This document shows positions 17,013 to 25,584 of a stretch of 64,000 nt of DNA, piece after piece (position 1 is the stretch's first letter; each line of letters opens with the position of its first letter). Under the pieces are notes generated by a model. It was not told the DNA's origin and made no database searches. It saw nothing but the letters and a program-made list of their open reading frames with translations. The DNA is from Roseiarcus sp963730555 (lineage in GTDB: Bacteria > Pseudomonadota > Alphaproteobacteria > Rhizobiales > Beijerinckiaceae). A program made the position numbers and the translations under genes. The stretch is taken from assembly GCA_963730555.1 (NCBI GenBank), contig CAVSSS010000008.1, positions 632,707 to 696,706 of the forward strand. The letters are read 5' to 3'.

Positions 17013-17906
17013 CTAGAGGTGGGCTTCCTGCCCGGCACTGGGATCGGCGGCGCCCTCCTTGGCCTTCTCGTCCGCCCGCTGCTGGCGCGCCCTGATGATC
17101 GCCGCATTCAATTCCCCGCCAAAGACGAACAGGAGCGCCACCCAATAGAGATAGACAAGCGCGATCATCACGGAGGCAAGGCCGGCATAGGTGGAGATGT
17201 AGTTGCGCAAATACTCGCTCAAATAGGCACCGAAAAGCTCGCCGAAGGCGATGCTGGCGACAAAGGTCACCACCACGCCCGGCAGGATATCGAGAAAGCC
17301 GACCCTGTGGGCGGGGAGGATGAGATGGGCGAGAATGAGCGAGCTCGCCAGCATCAAAGCCGCGATCCCAATGCGGAGGAACGTAAGCAGGCTGTGCGCC
17401 TGCTCAACCGAGGGAAAGAAAGCCGCAAGGGTATCCACGATCAGCGGCCCCAGCACGACCAGAAAGGCCAACGCCAGCAGGGCGAATGATCCAGTCAACA
17501 CCAGCCCGAGCGACTGGAGGCGCAGCATCCACCAAGGTCTCGGCTCAACGAGCCCATAGGCGCGGTTGAGCCCGACCCGGAGCGCTTCGATGGCGCTCGA
17601 AGCGAAATAGAAGGAAAAGACCGCGCCGAACGTCAGCAATCCGCCGCTCCGCGGGGTCGTCAGAACCCGCTCGACCTCATCGGCGATCGGGCGGGCCACC
17701 ACCTCGGGCCATTCGGCGAAGACGAGCTTCGCCGCCTCATGCGCGAGATCGCTGGAACCGAAAAATCCAGCGACTGCCGCGACGAATATGAGGAACGGAA
17801 ACAGCGAGGTCAGCAGAGTGAGGCCGATGTAGCTGGCGATAGCCCAGCCGTCATCGGCGGCGAACTTCTCCGCCGCCTGCCAGACGATTCTCAGGCGTGC
17901 GCGCAC
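17013..17906 (-). CDS. YihY/BrkB family inner-membrane protein
   Basis: About 297 residues with five to six hydrophobic helices. AAEKFAADDGWAIASYIGLTLLTSLFPFLIFV, GGLLTFGAVFSFYFASSAIEALRVGLNRAYG and the final YAGLASVMIALVYLYWVALLFVFGGELNAAI are the conserved YihY (formerly ribonuclease BN) blocks. The function is unknown; despite the old name it is a membrane protein and not an RNase. GTG 17906 with GGGAGG upstream is used as start; the frame is open to a GTG at 17987. The tail is charged (QQRADEKAKEGAADP). Confidence 0.82.
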   Translation of the reverse strand: MRARLRIVWQAAEKFAADDGWAIASYIGLTLLTSLFPFLIFVAAVAGFFGSSDLAHEAAKLVFAEWPEVVARPIADEVERVLTTPRSGGLLTFGAVFSFYFASSAIEALRVGLNRAYGLVEPRPWWMLRLQSLGLVLTGSFALLALAFLVVLGPLIVDTLAAFFPSVEQAHSLLTFLRIGIAALMLASSLILAHLILPAHRVGFLDILPGVVVTFVASIAFGELFGAYLSEYLRNYISTYAGLASVMIALVYLYWVALLFVFGGELNAAIIRARQQRADEKAKEGAADPSAGQEAHL

Positions 17907-18080
17907 CCTGCTCGAGCCTCCCGTCACCCGAGGCCATTTTGACTGGATGCCGCCCCGAGCGCCACCCGCGCGAAGGCGAATCCACACCCAACGGCGCTAT
18001 GAAACGATTGCAACGGCGGATGCGAGGACGCATGCTGCGGCGCAACAAAGCGGCGCCCGCCCGAAGGAGAGACGCGCTCC

Positions 18081-19724
18081 ATGACGCTCGACGACCTCGC
18101 CCGCCAGGCTCATTTCTCCGCCCAGGGGCTTATGGATTGCGCGCTCGACGCCGTCCGCCATCGGGTGAGCGAGAACGGCAAGCTGAGCCCCGACAAGATG
18201 GAGGCCGAACAGCACGCCGTCCATGGGCTCGCGTGGCTCGCGACCTATGTCGAAGCGATCAAGGAAATGGCGGGATACGCTCAACGCATGAGCGAGGAGG
18301 GCCGCTTCGGCGAGACCGAGCAGCTCCTCACGCGCATCGGGCTCGGCGAATATCTCACCCAGATGTTCACCGGCATCCCGATGAACCAGGGCGAAATCCT
18401 CCGCTTGACCGACTTCGGCCTCGGGCCTGGACAGATCGCGCCGTTTCGCAACCAGGTCACCGAAGGGCTCATCGCCGACGGCGCCACTCGGGAGAACCGC
18501 GCCGCCCTCGCCGCCTTGATCGCGGAGGCGGGGGAAGGCGCGATCGGCGACCCCGGCCTCGACGACACCTTCGAGGCGATCCGCGGCGAGATGCGCCAAT
18601 TCGCCGACGCCGAGGTCGTTCCGCACGCCCAAAGCTGGCATCGCGCCAACGCCTATATCCCGCTCGAAATCATCGGGGGCTTAAGCGCCATGGGCGTCTT
18701 CGGCCTCACCATCCCCGAGGCCTACGGCGGCATGGGGCTCGGCAAGGTGGCGATGTGCGTCGTGTCGGAGGAATTGTCACGCGGCTATATCGGCGTCGGC
18801 TCGCTGGGCACCCGGTCCGAGATCGCCGCCGAACTCATCCTTGTCGGCGGCACGGAGGCGCAGAAACGAAAATACCTGCCCAAGATTGCGAGCGGCGAGA
18901 TCCTGCCGACCGCGGTCTTCACCGAGCCCAACACCGGCTCCGATCTCGCGTCCTTGCGCACCCGCGCGAGCCGGGATGGCGACGACTATGTCGTCAGCGG
19001 GGCGAAAACCTGGATCACTCATCCGGTCCGCGCCGACCTGATGACGCTCCTCGTCCGCACCAACCCGGACGAGCGCGGCTATCGGGGCCTGTCGATGTTC
19101 TTGGCGGAGAAGCCGCGCGGGTCGGACGCCGATCCGTTCCCCGCCAAGGGCATGTCGGGGGGCGAAATCGAAGTGCTCGGCTATCGCGGCATGAAGGAAT
19201 ACGAGATCGCCTTCGACGGCTTCCGCGTGCCCGCCGAGGCGCTGCTCGGCGGCGTGGAGGGCCAGGGCTTCAAGCAATTGATGGAGACGTTCGAATCGGC
19301 GCGCATCCAGACAGCCGCTCGGGCCGTGGGCGTGGCGCAATGCGCGTTCGAGCTGGGCTTACGCTACGCCAGGGAGCGCGTTCAATTCGGCAAGGCGATC
19401 ATCCATTTTCCCCGCGTCGCCGACAAGCTCGTGATGATGGCGGTCGAGATCCACATCGCCCGCCAGATCACCTATTTCGCCGGACGCGCCAAGGACGAAG
19501 GCCGTCGCTGCGACCTCGAGGCGGGCATGGCGAAGCTCCTCGCCGCGCGGGTCGCCTGGGCTGCGGCGGACAACGCGCTGCAGATCCATGGCGGCAACGG
19601 CTTCGCGCTCGAATATCCGATCTCGCGGGTTTTATGCGATGCGCGGATCCTCAATATTTTCGAGGGCGCCGCGGAGATTCAGGCTCAAGTGATCGCGCGG
19701 CGACTGCTTGAGGGCGGAAATTAG
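18081..19724 (+). CDS. mcd: Acyl-CoA dehydrogenase, probable (2S)-methylsuccinyl-CoA dehydrogenase
   Basis: 547 residues, longer than ordinary acyl-CoA dehydrogenases because of a helical N-terminal extension of about 150 residues (MEAEQHAVHGLAWLATYVEA, TRIGLGEYLTQMFTGIPMNQ). The FAD-dependent core has FTEPNTGSDLASLRTRA, YARERVQFGKAI and ALQIHGGNGFALEYPISR. This size and the QHAVHGLAWLATYVEA block are characteristic of Mcd, which oxidises methylsuccinyl-CoA to mesaconyl-CoA in the ethylmalonyl-CoA pathway for acetate/C1 assimilation. Other pathway genes (ccr, ecm) are not in the window, so the assignment rests on the family match. It is a single gene with no partner on its strand. Confidence 0.75.
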   Translation: MTLDDLARQAHFSAQGLMDCALDAVRHRVSENGKLSPDKMEAEQHAVHGLAWLATYVEAIKEMAGYAQRMSEEGRFGETEQLLTRIGLGEYLTQMFTGIPMNQGEILRLTDFGLGPGQIAPFRNQVTEGLIADGATRENRAALAALIAEAGEGAIGDPGLDDTFEAIRGEMRQFADAEVVPHAQSWHRANAYIPLEIIGGLSAMGVFGLTIPEAYGGMGLGKVAMCVVSEELSRGYIGVGSLGTRSEIAAELILVGGTEAQKRKYLPKIASGEILPTAVFTEPNTGSDLASLRTRASRDGDDYVVSGAKTWITHPVRADLMTLLVRTNPDERGYRGLSMFLAEKPRGSDADPFPAKGMSGGEIEVLGYRGMKEYEIAFDGFRVPAEALLGGVEGQGFKQLMETFESARIQTAARAVGVAQCAFELGLRYARERVQFGKAIIHFPRVADKLVMMAVEIHIARQITYFAGRAKDEGRRCDLEAGMAKLLAARVAWAAADNALQIHGGNGFALEYPISRVLCDARILNIFEGAAEIQAQVIARRLLEGGN

Positions 19725-19775
19725 GGCAAGACAGAAGCAGACGCGGATGCCATCGAGGCTGCGGGGGAATCATAC

Positions 19776-20273
19776 ATGTCCAGACTGATCTTCGGGCTTT
19801 TTTTGATGGGGCCGCTTGCCACCGACGCTCAGGCCGAGGGCATTGGGAATCTCCCTGCGGCGATCGCCATCAAAGGCGGCGTCCCCGTAGCGCAACTACA
19901 GGGGGCGGGAGCGCAAATTTACGTATGTACGAAGAACACTGCGGGCGCTTTGAATTGGACATTCCGCGAACCCGTCGGAACGTTGCTCGAAGACGGGAAG
20001 ACAGTGGGCCGCCATTTTGTCGGCCCAACGTGGGAATTCGTCGACGGGTCGGGCGTCGTGGGCGAAGTGGTGAGCAAGGCGCCAGGCACGACCGCCAAGG
20101 ACATTCCCTGGTTGAGGCTCTCAGTCAAAGAACCCCAGAAATCCGGCCTGGTTGCAGGCGCAACATCGATTTTACGGATCGACACGAAGGGGGGCGTCTT
20201 CGAGGGAGCTTGCGACGGCGAGGGCGAAGCGCATTCGGAGCCGTGCGCCGCGACCTACGTATTCGTGAAATAA
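19776..20273 (+). CDS. Secreted DUF3455 family protein
   Basis: 165 residues. A signal peptide (SRLIFGLFLMGPLATDAQA, cleavage before EGIGN) is followed by the DUF3455 features GAGAQIYVC, WTFREPVGTLLEDGKTVGRHFVGPTWEF and PWLRLSVKEPQKSGLVAGATSILRIDTKGG, ending in paired cysteines (FEGACDGEGEAHSEPCAATYVF). The function is unknown; the protein is probably periplasmic. It starts 52 bases after mcd, but without an obvious functional link. Confidence 0.72.
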   Translation: MSRLIFGLFLMGPLATDAQAEGIGNLPAAIAIKGGVPVAQLQGAGAQIYVCTKNTAGALNWTFREPVGTLLEDGKTVGRHFVGPTWEFVDGSGVVGEVVSKAPGTTAKDIPWLRLSVKEPQKSGLVAGATSILRIDTKGGVFEGACDGEGEAHSEPCAATYVFVK

Positions 20274-20418
20274 AGGCCTCATCCAAAAAGCGGGCAAACA
20301 TCGCCGCTCTGTGAACTGACGCCCTCCGGGGTCAAGCCTTTCCCCGCGCCAACATCCGTCTCCTTGATTTGCGCTGGCGCGAAGCGGAGGTAAGATATTC
20401 CAGATCGGGGATGTTTGC

Positions 20419-22314
20419 ATGGCGGCGGGCGTCTTCATAAGCTTCCGACCTGACGACGCCGCTTGGGCGAAGCAAATTCGCGATCGGCTGGGAAGCCTTT
20501 TGGGTCCTAGGCTCGTCGTGTGGAAGCACAACGACCTTGGGCGTGGCGTCCGCTTCGCGAACGCTCTCATGACGCGCGCGAGAGAAGTCGAAGCTGTTGT
20601 CCTGATTATCGGCAGGAACTGGCTCGCTGGGATGGTTGACGATCCAAGCGATCGGGTACGCATCGAAATCGAGGCCACGCTCGACCGAAAAATCCGCGTG
20701 ATCCCGGTTCTCGTCGATGGAGCGTCGATGCCTTCGGCCGACGCTTTGCCGGAATCCCTCAAGATCTTGGCGCGTCTCGAACCTAACTCCGGTATCGCAC
20801 AGCTGGCGAAAACCCAGCCTCATCCCGGCGCCATGCATTCTTTCGTCCCTCCCATCAATCTGCCTTTTGCCCGGTCCGACCTACGCGTGACCGGTCTGAA
20901 GCGTATCGCGGGCCGTCCGCAGAAAATGACCACCAGAAAATCCTCCGCCAACAGAAAGGCAGCGACGAAAGCAGCAGCGACGAAGACAGCCGCGCGCAAA
21001 ACCGTCACGAAAAAAGCCGTTCGAAAGGTAGCGGCGACGAAGCGGGCTGAGAAGGAGACAGCCACGAAGACGACAGCGGGGAAGAAGACCGCTGCAAAAA
21101 AGGCGACAGCCAAGCGAGCGGCGAGGCCGATGCGCGATACTGGAGAAGTCGCGTCCGGCCAGTCGCGGGGCGCCGTCAATCAAGACCTATCTATCGACGA
21201 GATGAAGCGTTTCACTTCGGCACGCCGCGCCGAAGCCCCTCCGGACGAGGACGATCCAATAAGCTTGGGCGCAGGAGAAAGTCCACCGCCGCAGAACTCT
21301 CTGGTGCGCCCCGGACTCAAGCGCTCCTCGGCAAGCAAGAGGACAGTATCAAAGAAATCGGCTCGGGCGCCGGCCCGCATAGGGCTTCACCCTGCGGGTC
21401 CGGGAGCCGTGAGTTCCCATGGGACGGCAGCCCGCGCAAAGCCCAAGCCTCGAGTCAAAGTCAACGACGGGCGCCATACGACGCCAACCAGCGGTTCGAC
21501 CGCAGAGATTGTTGAATGCTCCGTCTTCGGTCCCCCGTCCGCGCCGCCTGGCAAGACGATCCTCATCCAGGTGTTCTTGCATCTGGCGAATCAGGCCGAG
21601 CGCGCGAGGTTCCTCGCCACCACGATGGACGCATCGGCGAAACTGAAGGCGACGAAGTCTCTCGACCTGCCCATCAAACGAGGGGCGCGCGTCGAGATCA
21701 CCTTCGCTGCCAACGGACTCGTGGTCGACGAGCCCGTCCAAAGCGTCGTTTGGCGGGGCGAGCCCGCATTCTGTCAATTTCAGGCGACGATCCCCAAAGG
21801 AACGAACGAGGATAGCTTCTTGCCCATTGTGCGCGTGAGCGTCGATGGAAAACTTGTCGGACGGATCGTGTTCCGTCTGTCGTCCGACGATGCCGCCTCG
21901 CGACCCGCTTCCGAACCTCTCGGCGACCATGCGAAGCTATATAAATACGCGTTTGTGTCCTACGCCTCGAAAGATCGGGACGAGGTCCTCAAGCGCGTGC
22001 AGATGCTCGAAGTTCTGAAGACGAAGTTCTTTCAGGACATTTTGTCGCTCGACCCCGGCGACCGCTGGGAGAAAAAGCTCTACGAGAATATCGATCGCTG
22101 CGACCTATTCCTGCTGTTTTGGTCACAAGCGGCAAAAGACTCGCAATGGGTCGTAAAGGAAGCCGAATACGCGCTCGCGCATCAGCAGAAAAATGCAGGT
22201 AGCGAGCCCGATCTCGTGCCGGTCGTATTGGAGCAGAACGTGCTTCCCCCGCCGAACCTGTCCGCCTTTCATTTCAACGATCGAATTTCCTATCTGATTA
22301 CCCGCAAGCTTTAG
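20419..22314 (+). CDS. Double-TIR-domain protein with a histone-H1-like Lys/Ala linker
   Basis: 631 residues in four parts. Residues 1-125 are a TIR domain (VFISFRPDDAAWAKQIRDRL, VEAVVLIIGRNWLAGM, RVRIEIEATLDRKIRVIPVLVDG). Residues 160-240 are a very basic low-complexity tract rich in KKA, TKA and AKR units like histone H1 tails; a second basic stretch covers 300-350. Residues 362-487 look like a beta-sandwich (VECSVFGPPSAPPGKTILIQV to VDGKLVGRIVFRL). Residues 505-631 are a second TIR domain (YKYAFVSYASKDRDEV, CDLFLLFWSQAAKDSQWVVKEAEYAL) with a Glu (about 581) where NAD-cleaving TIRs have the catalytic one. Domain families are recognised; the arrangement and a role in NAD depletion or DNA-associated signalling are inference. 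No other defence gene is adjacent. Confidence 0.8.
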   Translation: MAAGVFISFRPDDAAWAKQIRDRLGSLLGPRLVVWKHNDLGRGVRFANALMTRAREVEAVVLIIGRNWLAGMVDDPSDRVRIEIEATLDRKIRVIPVLVDGASMPSADALPESLKILARLEPNSGIAQLAKTQPHPGAMHSFVPPINLPFARSDLRVTGLKRIAGRPQKMTTRKSSANRKAATKAAATKTAARKTVTKKAVRKVAATKRAEKETATKTTAGKKTAAKKATAKRAARPMRDTGEVASGQSRGAVNQDLSIDEMKRFTSARRAEAPPDEDDPISLGAGESPPPQNSLVRPGLKRSSASKRTVSKKSARAPARIGLHPAGPGAVSSHGTAARAKPKPRVKVNDGRHTTPTSGSTAEIVECSVFGPPSAPPGKTILIQVFLHLANQAERARFLATTMDASAKLKATKSLDLPIKRGARVEITFAANGLVVDEPVQSVVWRGEPAFCQFQATIPKGTNEDSFLPIVRVSVDGKLVGRIVFRLSSDDAASRPASEPLGDHAKLYKYAFVSYASKDRDEVLKRVQMLEVLKTKFFQDILSLDPGDRWEKKLYENIDRCDLFLLFWSQAAKDSQWVVKEAEYALAHQQKNAGSEPDLVPVVLEQNVLPPPNLSAFHFNDRISYLITRKL

Positions 22315-22337
22315 CCGAGCACACCCCGGCTGCTTGA

Positions 22338-22356
22338 GGGCGGCCTTGAGCCGCCC
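22338..22356. terminator. Possible bidirectional terminator hairpin
   Basis: GGGCGG (22338-22343) and CCGCCC (22351-22356) can pair around a seven-base loop, between the convergent TIR and rlpA genes. No T-run follows on either strand, so an intrinsic terminator is only possible, not clear. Confidence 0.3.
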
Positions 22357-22371
22357 CCAAAGTTGTATGAG

Positions 22372-22680
22372 TTAGACCCGCTCCAGCCGCACATGCGCGA
22401 GGCCCGCTGCGCGGAAGCCGAGCACGCTCGCCGCGGCGGGCGAGACATCGATGATGCGGCCGCGAATGAACGGCCCGCGGTCGACGATTTTCAGGATGGC
22501 GCTGCGGCCGTTGTCAAGATTGATCACCTTAACCCGCGTCCCTAACGGTAGAGTTTTGTGGGCTGCAATCAGACCGCTGTAATGTGGATTTTGATAATAT
22601 GAGGCTATACCTAATTCACTTGCGGCCGCTACGCTCGTATATCCAACAATGGCCGCGCATGCAAACATGATTTTATGCAT
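22372..22680 (-). CDS. Septal ring lytic transglycosylase RlpA-like protein (minimal)
   Basis: 102 residues: a signal peptide (KIMFACAAIVGYTSVAAAS) plus a bare double-psi beta-barrel. ASYYQNPHYSGLIAAHKTLPLGTRVKVINLDNGRSAILKIVDRGPFIRGRIIDVSPAAASVLGF carries the family's conserved Asp residues. RlpA cleaves naked peptidoglycan glycans at the septum. There is no SPOR domain and no lipobox cysteine, so this is a short secreted version. It is divergent from the epimerase gene across a 200-base gap. Confidence 0.82.
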   Translation of the reverse strand: MHKIMFACAAIVGYTSVAAASELGIASYYQNPHYSGLIAAHKTLPLGTRVKVINLDNGRSAILKIVDRGPFIRGRIIDVSPAAASVLGFRAAGLAHVRLERV

Positions 22681-22880
22681 CCATTACACCTCTTGTCCTC
22701 AACGTTACAGGGCCCTGTGGAGAGAGGATGAGGCCAAAACAAGGCGATGCTATTTGCCGCTTCACAGATGTTTCACTCAACTTGACAGAGGAACGGGAAT
22801 ATGCAGGGCGGTAAAACCGCTCTAGATTGCGCCTGCTCCGCGAGTCAGGAATCGCGGGTGCACGAAGGGAGAGGGTTTGT

Positions 22881-23873
22881 ATGAAGGTGCTCATTGTCGG
22901 CGCGGCGGGTATGATCGGACGCAAATTGACCGCGCACCTGGTCAGAGATGGAAAACTCGCCGGCAAAACCATCACTCACGCGCATCTTGTCGATGTCATA
23001 GCGCCGCAAACGCCAGCCAATACACCGTTCCCGGTCGCGCTCGACGCCTTCGACATCGCGGCCTCTTACGTGGCGTCAAAACTGGTTGCGCCGCGGCCCG
23101 ACGTCATCTTTCTTCTGGCTTCAGTGGTCTCGGGCGAAGCGGAGGCGGACTTCGACAAGGGCTACGCCATCAATGTCGGGGGAACCCACGCGATATTCGA
23201 GGCGATCCGGCGCGAACAGGCGCTGTCCGGCGGAGCCTATAAGCCGCGCCTGATCTTCACCTCATCGATCGCCGTCTATGGCGCGCCGTTCCCGGAAAAG
23301 ATCGGCGACGAGTTTCTCGCAGCGCCGCTGACTAGCTATGGGACCCAGAAGGCGATCTGCGAACTCCTGCTCGGCGACTATTCGAGGCGCGGCTTCTTCG
23401 ACGGTATTGGTCTGCGGCTACCGACGATCTGCGTGCGCCCCGGCTTGCCGAACAAGGCCGCTTCCGGGTTCTTCTCCGGCATCATCCGCGAGCCGCTTGC
23501 CGGCAAGGAGGCGATCCTGCCGGTCGGCGACGACGTTCGTCATTGGCACGCCTCGCCTCGCGCCGCGATCGAGTTCCTCCTGCGCGCGGCCGAACTCGAC
23601 CTCTTGCTCCTCGGCGCGCGCCGCTCGCTCAACCTGCCCGGCGTCAGCGTCACGGTCGGCGAGCAGATCGAGGCGCTGCGCGCCATCGCCGGCGACAAGA
23701 CGGTTGCCCTCATCCGCCGCCAGCCCGACGAGACGATCATCAAAATCGTCGCTGGCTGGGCGCGAGATTTTGATCCCGCGCGGGCTAAAAGCCTCGGATT
23801 TCACGCAGACGCCAGTTTTTCGGCCATAATCAATGCCCATATTGAGGACGAGCTCAATGGGGTGAGGGCGTGA
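22881..23873 (+). CDS. denD: NAD-dependent epimerase/dehydrogenase, D-erythronate dehydrogenase-like
   Basis: 330 residues. Extended short-chain dehydrogenase with MKVLIVGAAGMIGRKL as NAD-binding start, a catalytic Ser in IFTSSIAVYG and a YxxxK motif in SYGTQKAICE. The stretch VVSGEAEADFDKGYAINVGG and the C-terminal VALIRRQPDETIIKIVAGWARDFDPARAKSLGF match DenD, which oxidises D-erythronate at C2. The usual partner genes of erythronate breakdown are not adjacent, so the substrate is tentative. AGGGAGAGG precedes the ATG. The histidine kinase gene begins 7 bases after its stop. Confidence 0.72.
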   Translation: MKVLIVGAAGMIGRKLTAHLVRDGKLAGKTITHAHLVDVIAPQTPANTPFPVALDAFDIAASYVASKLVAPRPDVIFLLASVVSGEAEADFDKGYAINVGGTHAIFEAIRREQALSGGAYKPRLIFTSSIAVYGAPFPEKIGDEFLAAPLTSYGTQKAICELLLGDYSRRGFFDGIGLRLPTICVRPGLPNKAASGFFSGIIREPLAGKEAILPVGDDVRHWHASPRAAIEFLLRAAELDLLLLGARRSLNLPGVSVTVGEQIEALRAIAGDKTVALIRRQPDETIIKIVAGWARDFDPARAKSLGFHADASFSAIINAHIEDELNGVRA

Positions 23874-23880
23874 CCGCACG

Positions 23881-25434
23881 ATGTTAGATCTTCCGGCCAG
23901 AAGCGACAGTCGCACAGAATCGCAGGCGATCTCCGTCGCGCTCGCAAAGCACGCAAGCGCTACAGGGTTGGCGTTGCCGCTGCAGAGCTTCGGCCTCGCG
24001 GCGCGCGTGCTTGCCGTGACGATCGGGTTCGTCTTCCTGGCGATGGGCCTTTTTTACGTGTCACGGCTCACCGCCCATCGCGAGATGTGGCTGCACAACA
24101 AGATCAGCGGCGCCCAGACGACCGTGGAGGCGTTCGGACTCGCCGGACCAACGCCGCCGCCGCCGGACTTGGCGCAGAAGATCCTCCATAGCGTCGATGT
24201 GAAGTGGCTGGCGGTCGCGACCCCCTCGGGACGTCGCGAGTTTGTCATCGCCGGCGGGCCGCCGGTGGGCGCAGAATCGATCACCGCCGACGACAGCTCC
24301 TTTTTCGAGAGCCTGGCGGCCACCTTTCGCGCCCTGTTCGCTGAACCCCACAGGGTCGTGAAGCTCAGCGCCCCGGCCCAGGCGAACGATCCGGCGATCG
24401 AGTTCGCCTTTGACGAGACGCCGCTGATCCAATCGTTGTGGCGCGTGTCGGGAAATTTCCTGGCGATTTCTCTCATGATCGCCGCCGTTGTCAGCTGCGT
24501 GCTGTGGGCGGCCCTGTGGCGCATGGTGCTTGAGCCAGTTCGCCGGCTCACCTCCAACATCATCGCCTTTGGCGAAAGTCCGCAGGACGCCTCGCGCGTG
24601 ATCGAACCTTCCGGGCGCGGCAACGAGATCGGCCGCGCCGAGGCGGCGCTCGCGATCATGCAGCGGTCGCTCGCGCACGAGCTGGCGCAGCGCAAGCGGC
24701 TGGCCGAGCTCGGCATGGCGGTTGCGCGCATCAATCATGACCTGCGCAACATTCTGTCCGCCGCGCAGCTCATTTCGGATCGCTTGGCGACAATCCCCGA
24801 TCCGCTCGCCCAACGGCTTGCGCCGCGTCTGGTCGCAACCCTCGATCGGGCGATCCAGTTCTGTCAGTCGACGCTGACCTATGGCGCAAGCCGCGAACTT
24901 CCTCCTTCGCGCCGCGCCTTCGACTTGAGCAAGCTGGTGCGGGAAGTGGTCGAGTCGGGGAAAGCCGAACACGACGCTGCGATCGACTACAACATCGACA
25001 TTCCGCCGCGGTTCTGCGTTTACGCCGACCCGGACCACGTCCTGCGCGTGCTTGATAACCTGAGCCGCAACGCCGCCCAAGCTTTGATGGCCAAGGGCGC
25101 AACGGAGGGACGTCCGAAAGCCATTCGCTTCGCGGCCATTCGCACGGACGGGCTCGCGCTGATCGAGATCAGCGACACTGGGCCCGGATTTCCGCCCGAT
25201 CAAAACGCGCGGATCTTCGAGCCTTTCCACAAGTCGACGAGCGACGTTGGCGCCGGCCTCGGGCTTGCGATCGCCGCGGACCTCGTGACGCGAAACGGCG
25301 GAGCGATCACGCTGGCCCCGACAAAGGCGGACGACTTCTATTGCGGCGCCAGATTCCTGATCAAACTGCCGACGGCGGAAGGCGCGCGCAAGCCCGCGCG
25401 TGCCCTCCCCGACGCCCGCCAGCAGCTTCCATAA
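23881..25434 (+). CDS. Membrane-bound sensor histidine kinase
   Basis: 517 residues. Two membrane segments (about 41-61 and 192-213) bracket a periplasmic domain of about 130 residues; a HAMP-like stretch follows (EPVRRLTSNIIAFGESP). The phosphoacceptor helix reads VARINHDLRNILSAAQLISDRL with His at about 286. The ATPase domain has DNLSRNAAQAL (N box), DTGPGFP (G1) and GAGLGLAIAADL (G2). No response regulator is adjacent, so the partner is elsewhere. The tight spacing to the denD-like gene suggests one transcript; a functional link is unproven. Confidence 0.88.
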   Translation: MLDLPARSDSRTESQAISVALAKHASATGLALPLQSFGLAARVLAVTIGFVFLAMGLFYVSRLTAHREMWLHNKISGAQTTVEAFGLAGPTPPPPDLAQKILHSVDVKWLAVATPSGRREFVIAGGPPVGAESITADDSSFFESLAATFRALFAEPHRVVKLSAPAQANDPAIEFAFDETPLIQSLWRVSGNFLAISLMIAAVVSCVLWAALWRMVLEPVRRLTSNIIAFGESPQDASRVIEPSGRGNEIGRAEAALAIMQRSLAHELAQRKRLAELGMAVARINHDLRNILSAAQLISDRLATIPDPLAQRLAPRLVATLDRAIQFCQSTLTYGASRELPPSRRAFDLSKLVREVVESGKAEHDAAIDYNIDIPPRFCVYADPDHVLRVLDNLSRNAAQALMAKGATEGRPKAIRFAAIRTDGLALIEISDTGPGFPPDQNARIFEPFHKSTSDVGAGLGLAIAADLVTRNGGAITLAPTKADDFYCGARFLIKLPTAEGARKPARALPDARQQLP

Positions 25435-25584
25435 TCCGCCTCCCCGAAGGGGCATCCCGCTTCGATTGCGCCCGACTTTGAAGCGGCGCGCCCCTCAGCT
25501 AAGACTGCGGGCCATGAGGATGGCCGCTATGCGGCGGCGCGCGAATTCGTCAAGGCTCCCTCGCGCCATTCAGGGGAAGTGCGC

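Noticed and set aside
17897..19711. 604-codon Arg-rich frame overlapping the acyl-CoA dehydrogenase
   Set aside because: Arg/Pro-rich composition typical of an alternate frame of GC-rich DNA; the dehydrogenase frame is clearly the real one.
21000..21130. Repetitive Lys/Ala codons considered as a possible direct-repeat array
   Set aside because: They are low-complexity coding sequence with irregular spacing, not a CRISPR or tandem DNA repeat.
20820..21179. Val/Ala/Phe-rich minus-strand frame that looks like a membrane protein
   Set aside because: It is the complement of the Lys/Ala-rich linker of the TIR protein; its hydrophobic appearance comes from that repeat.
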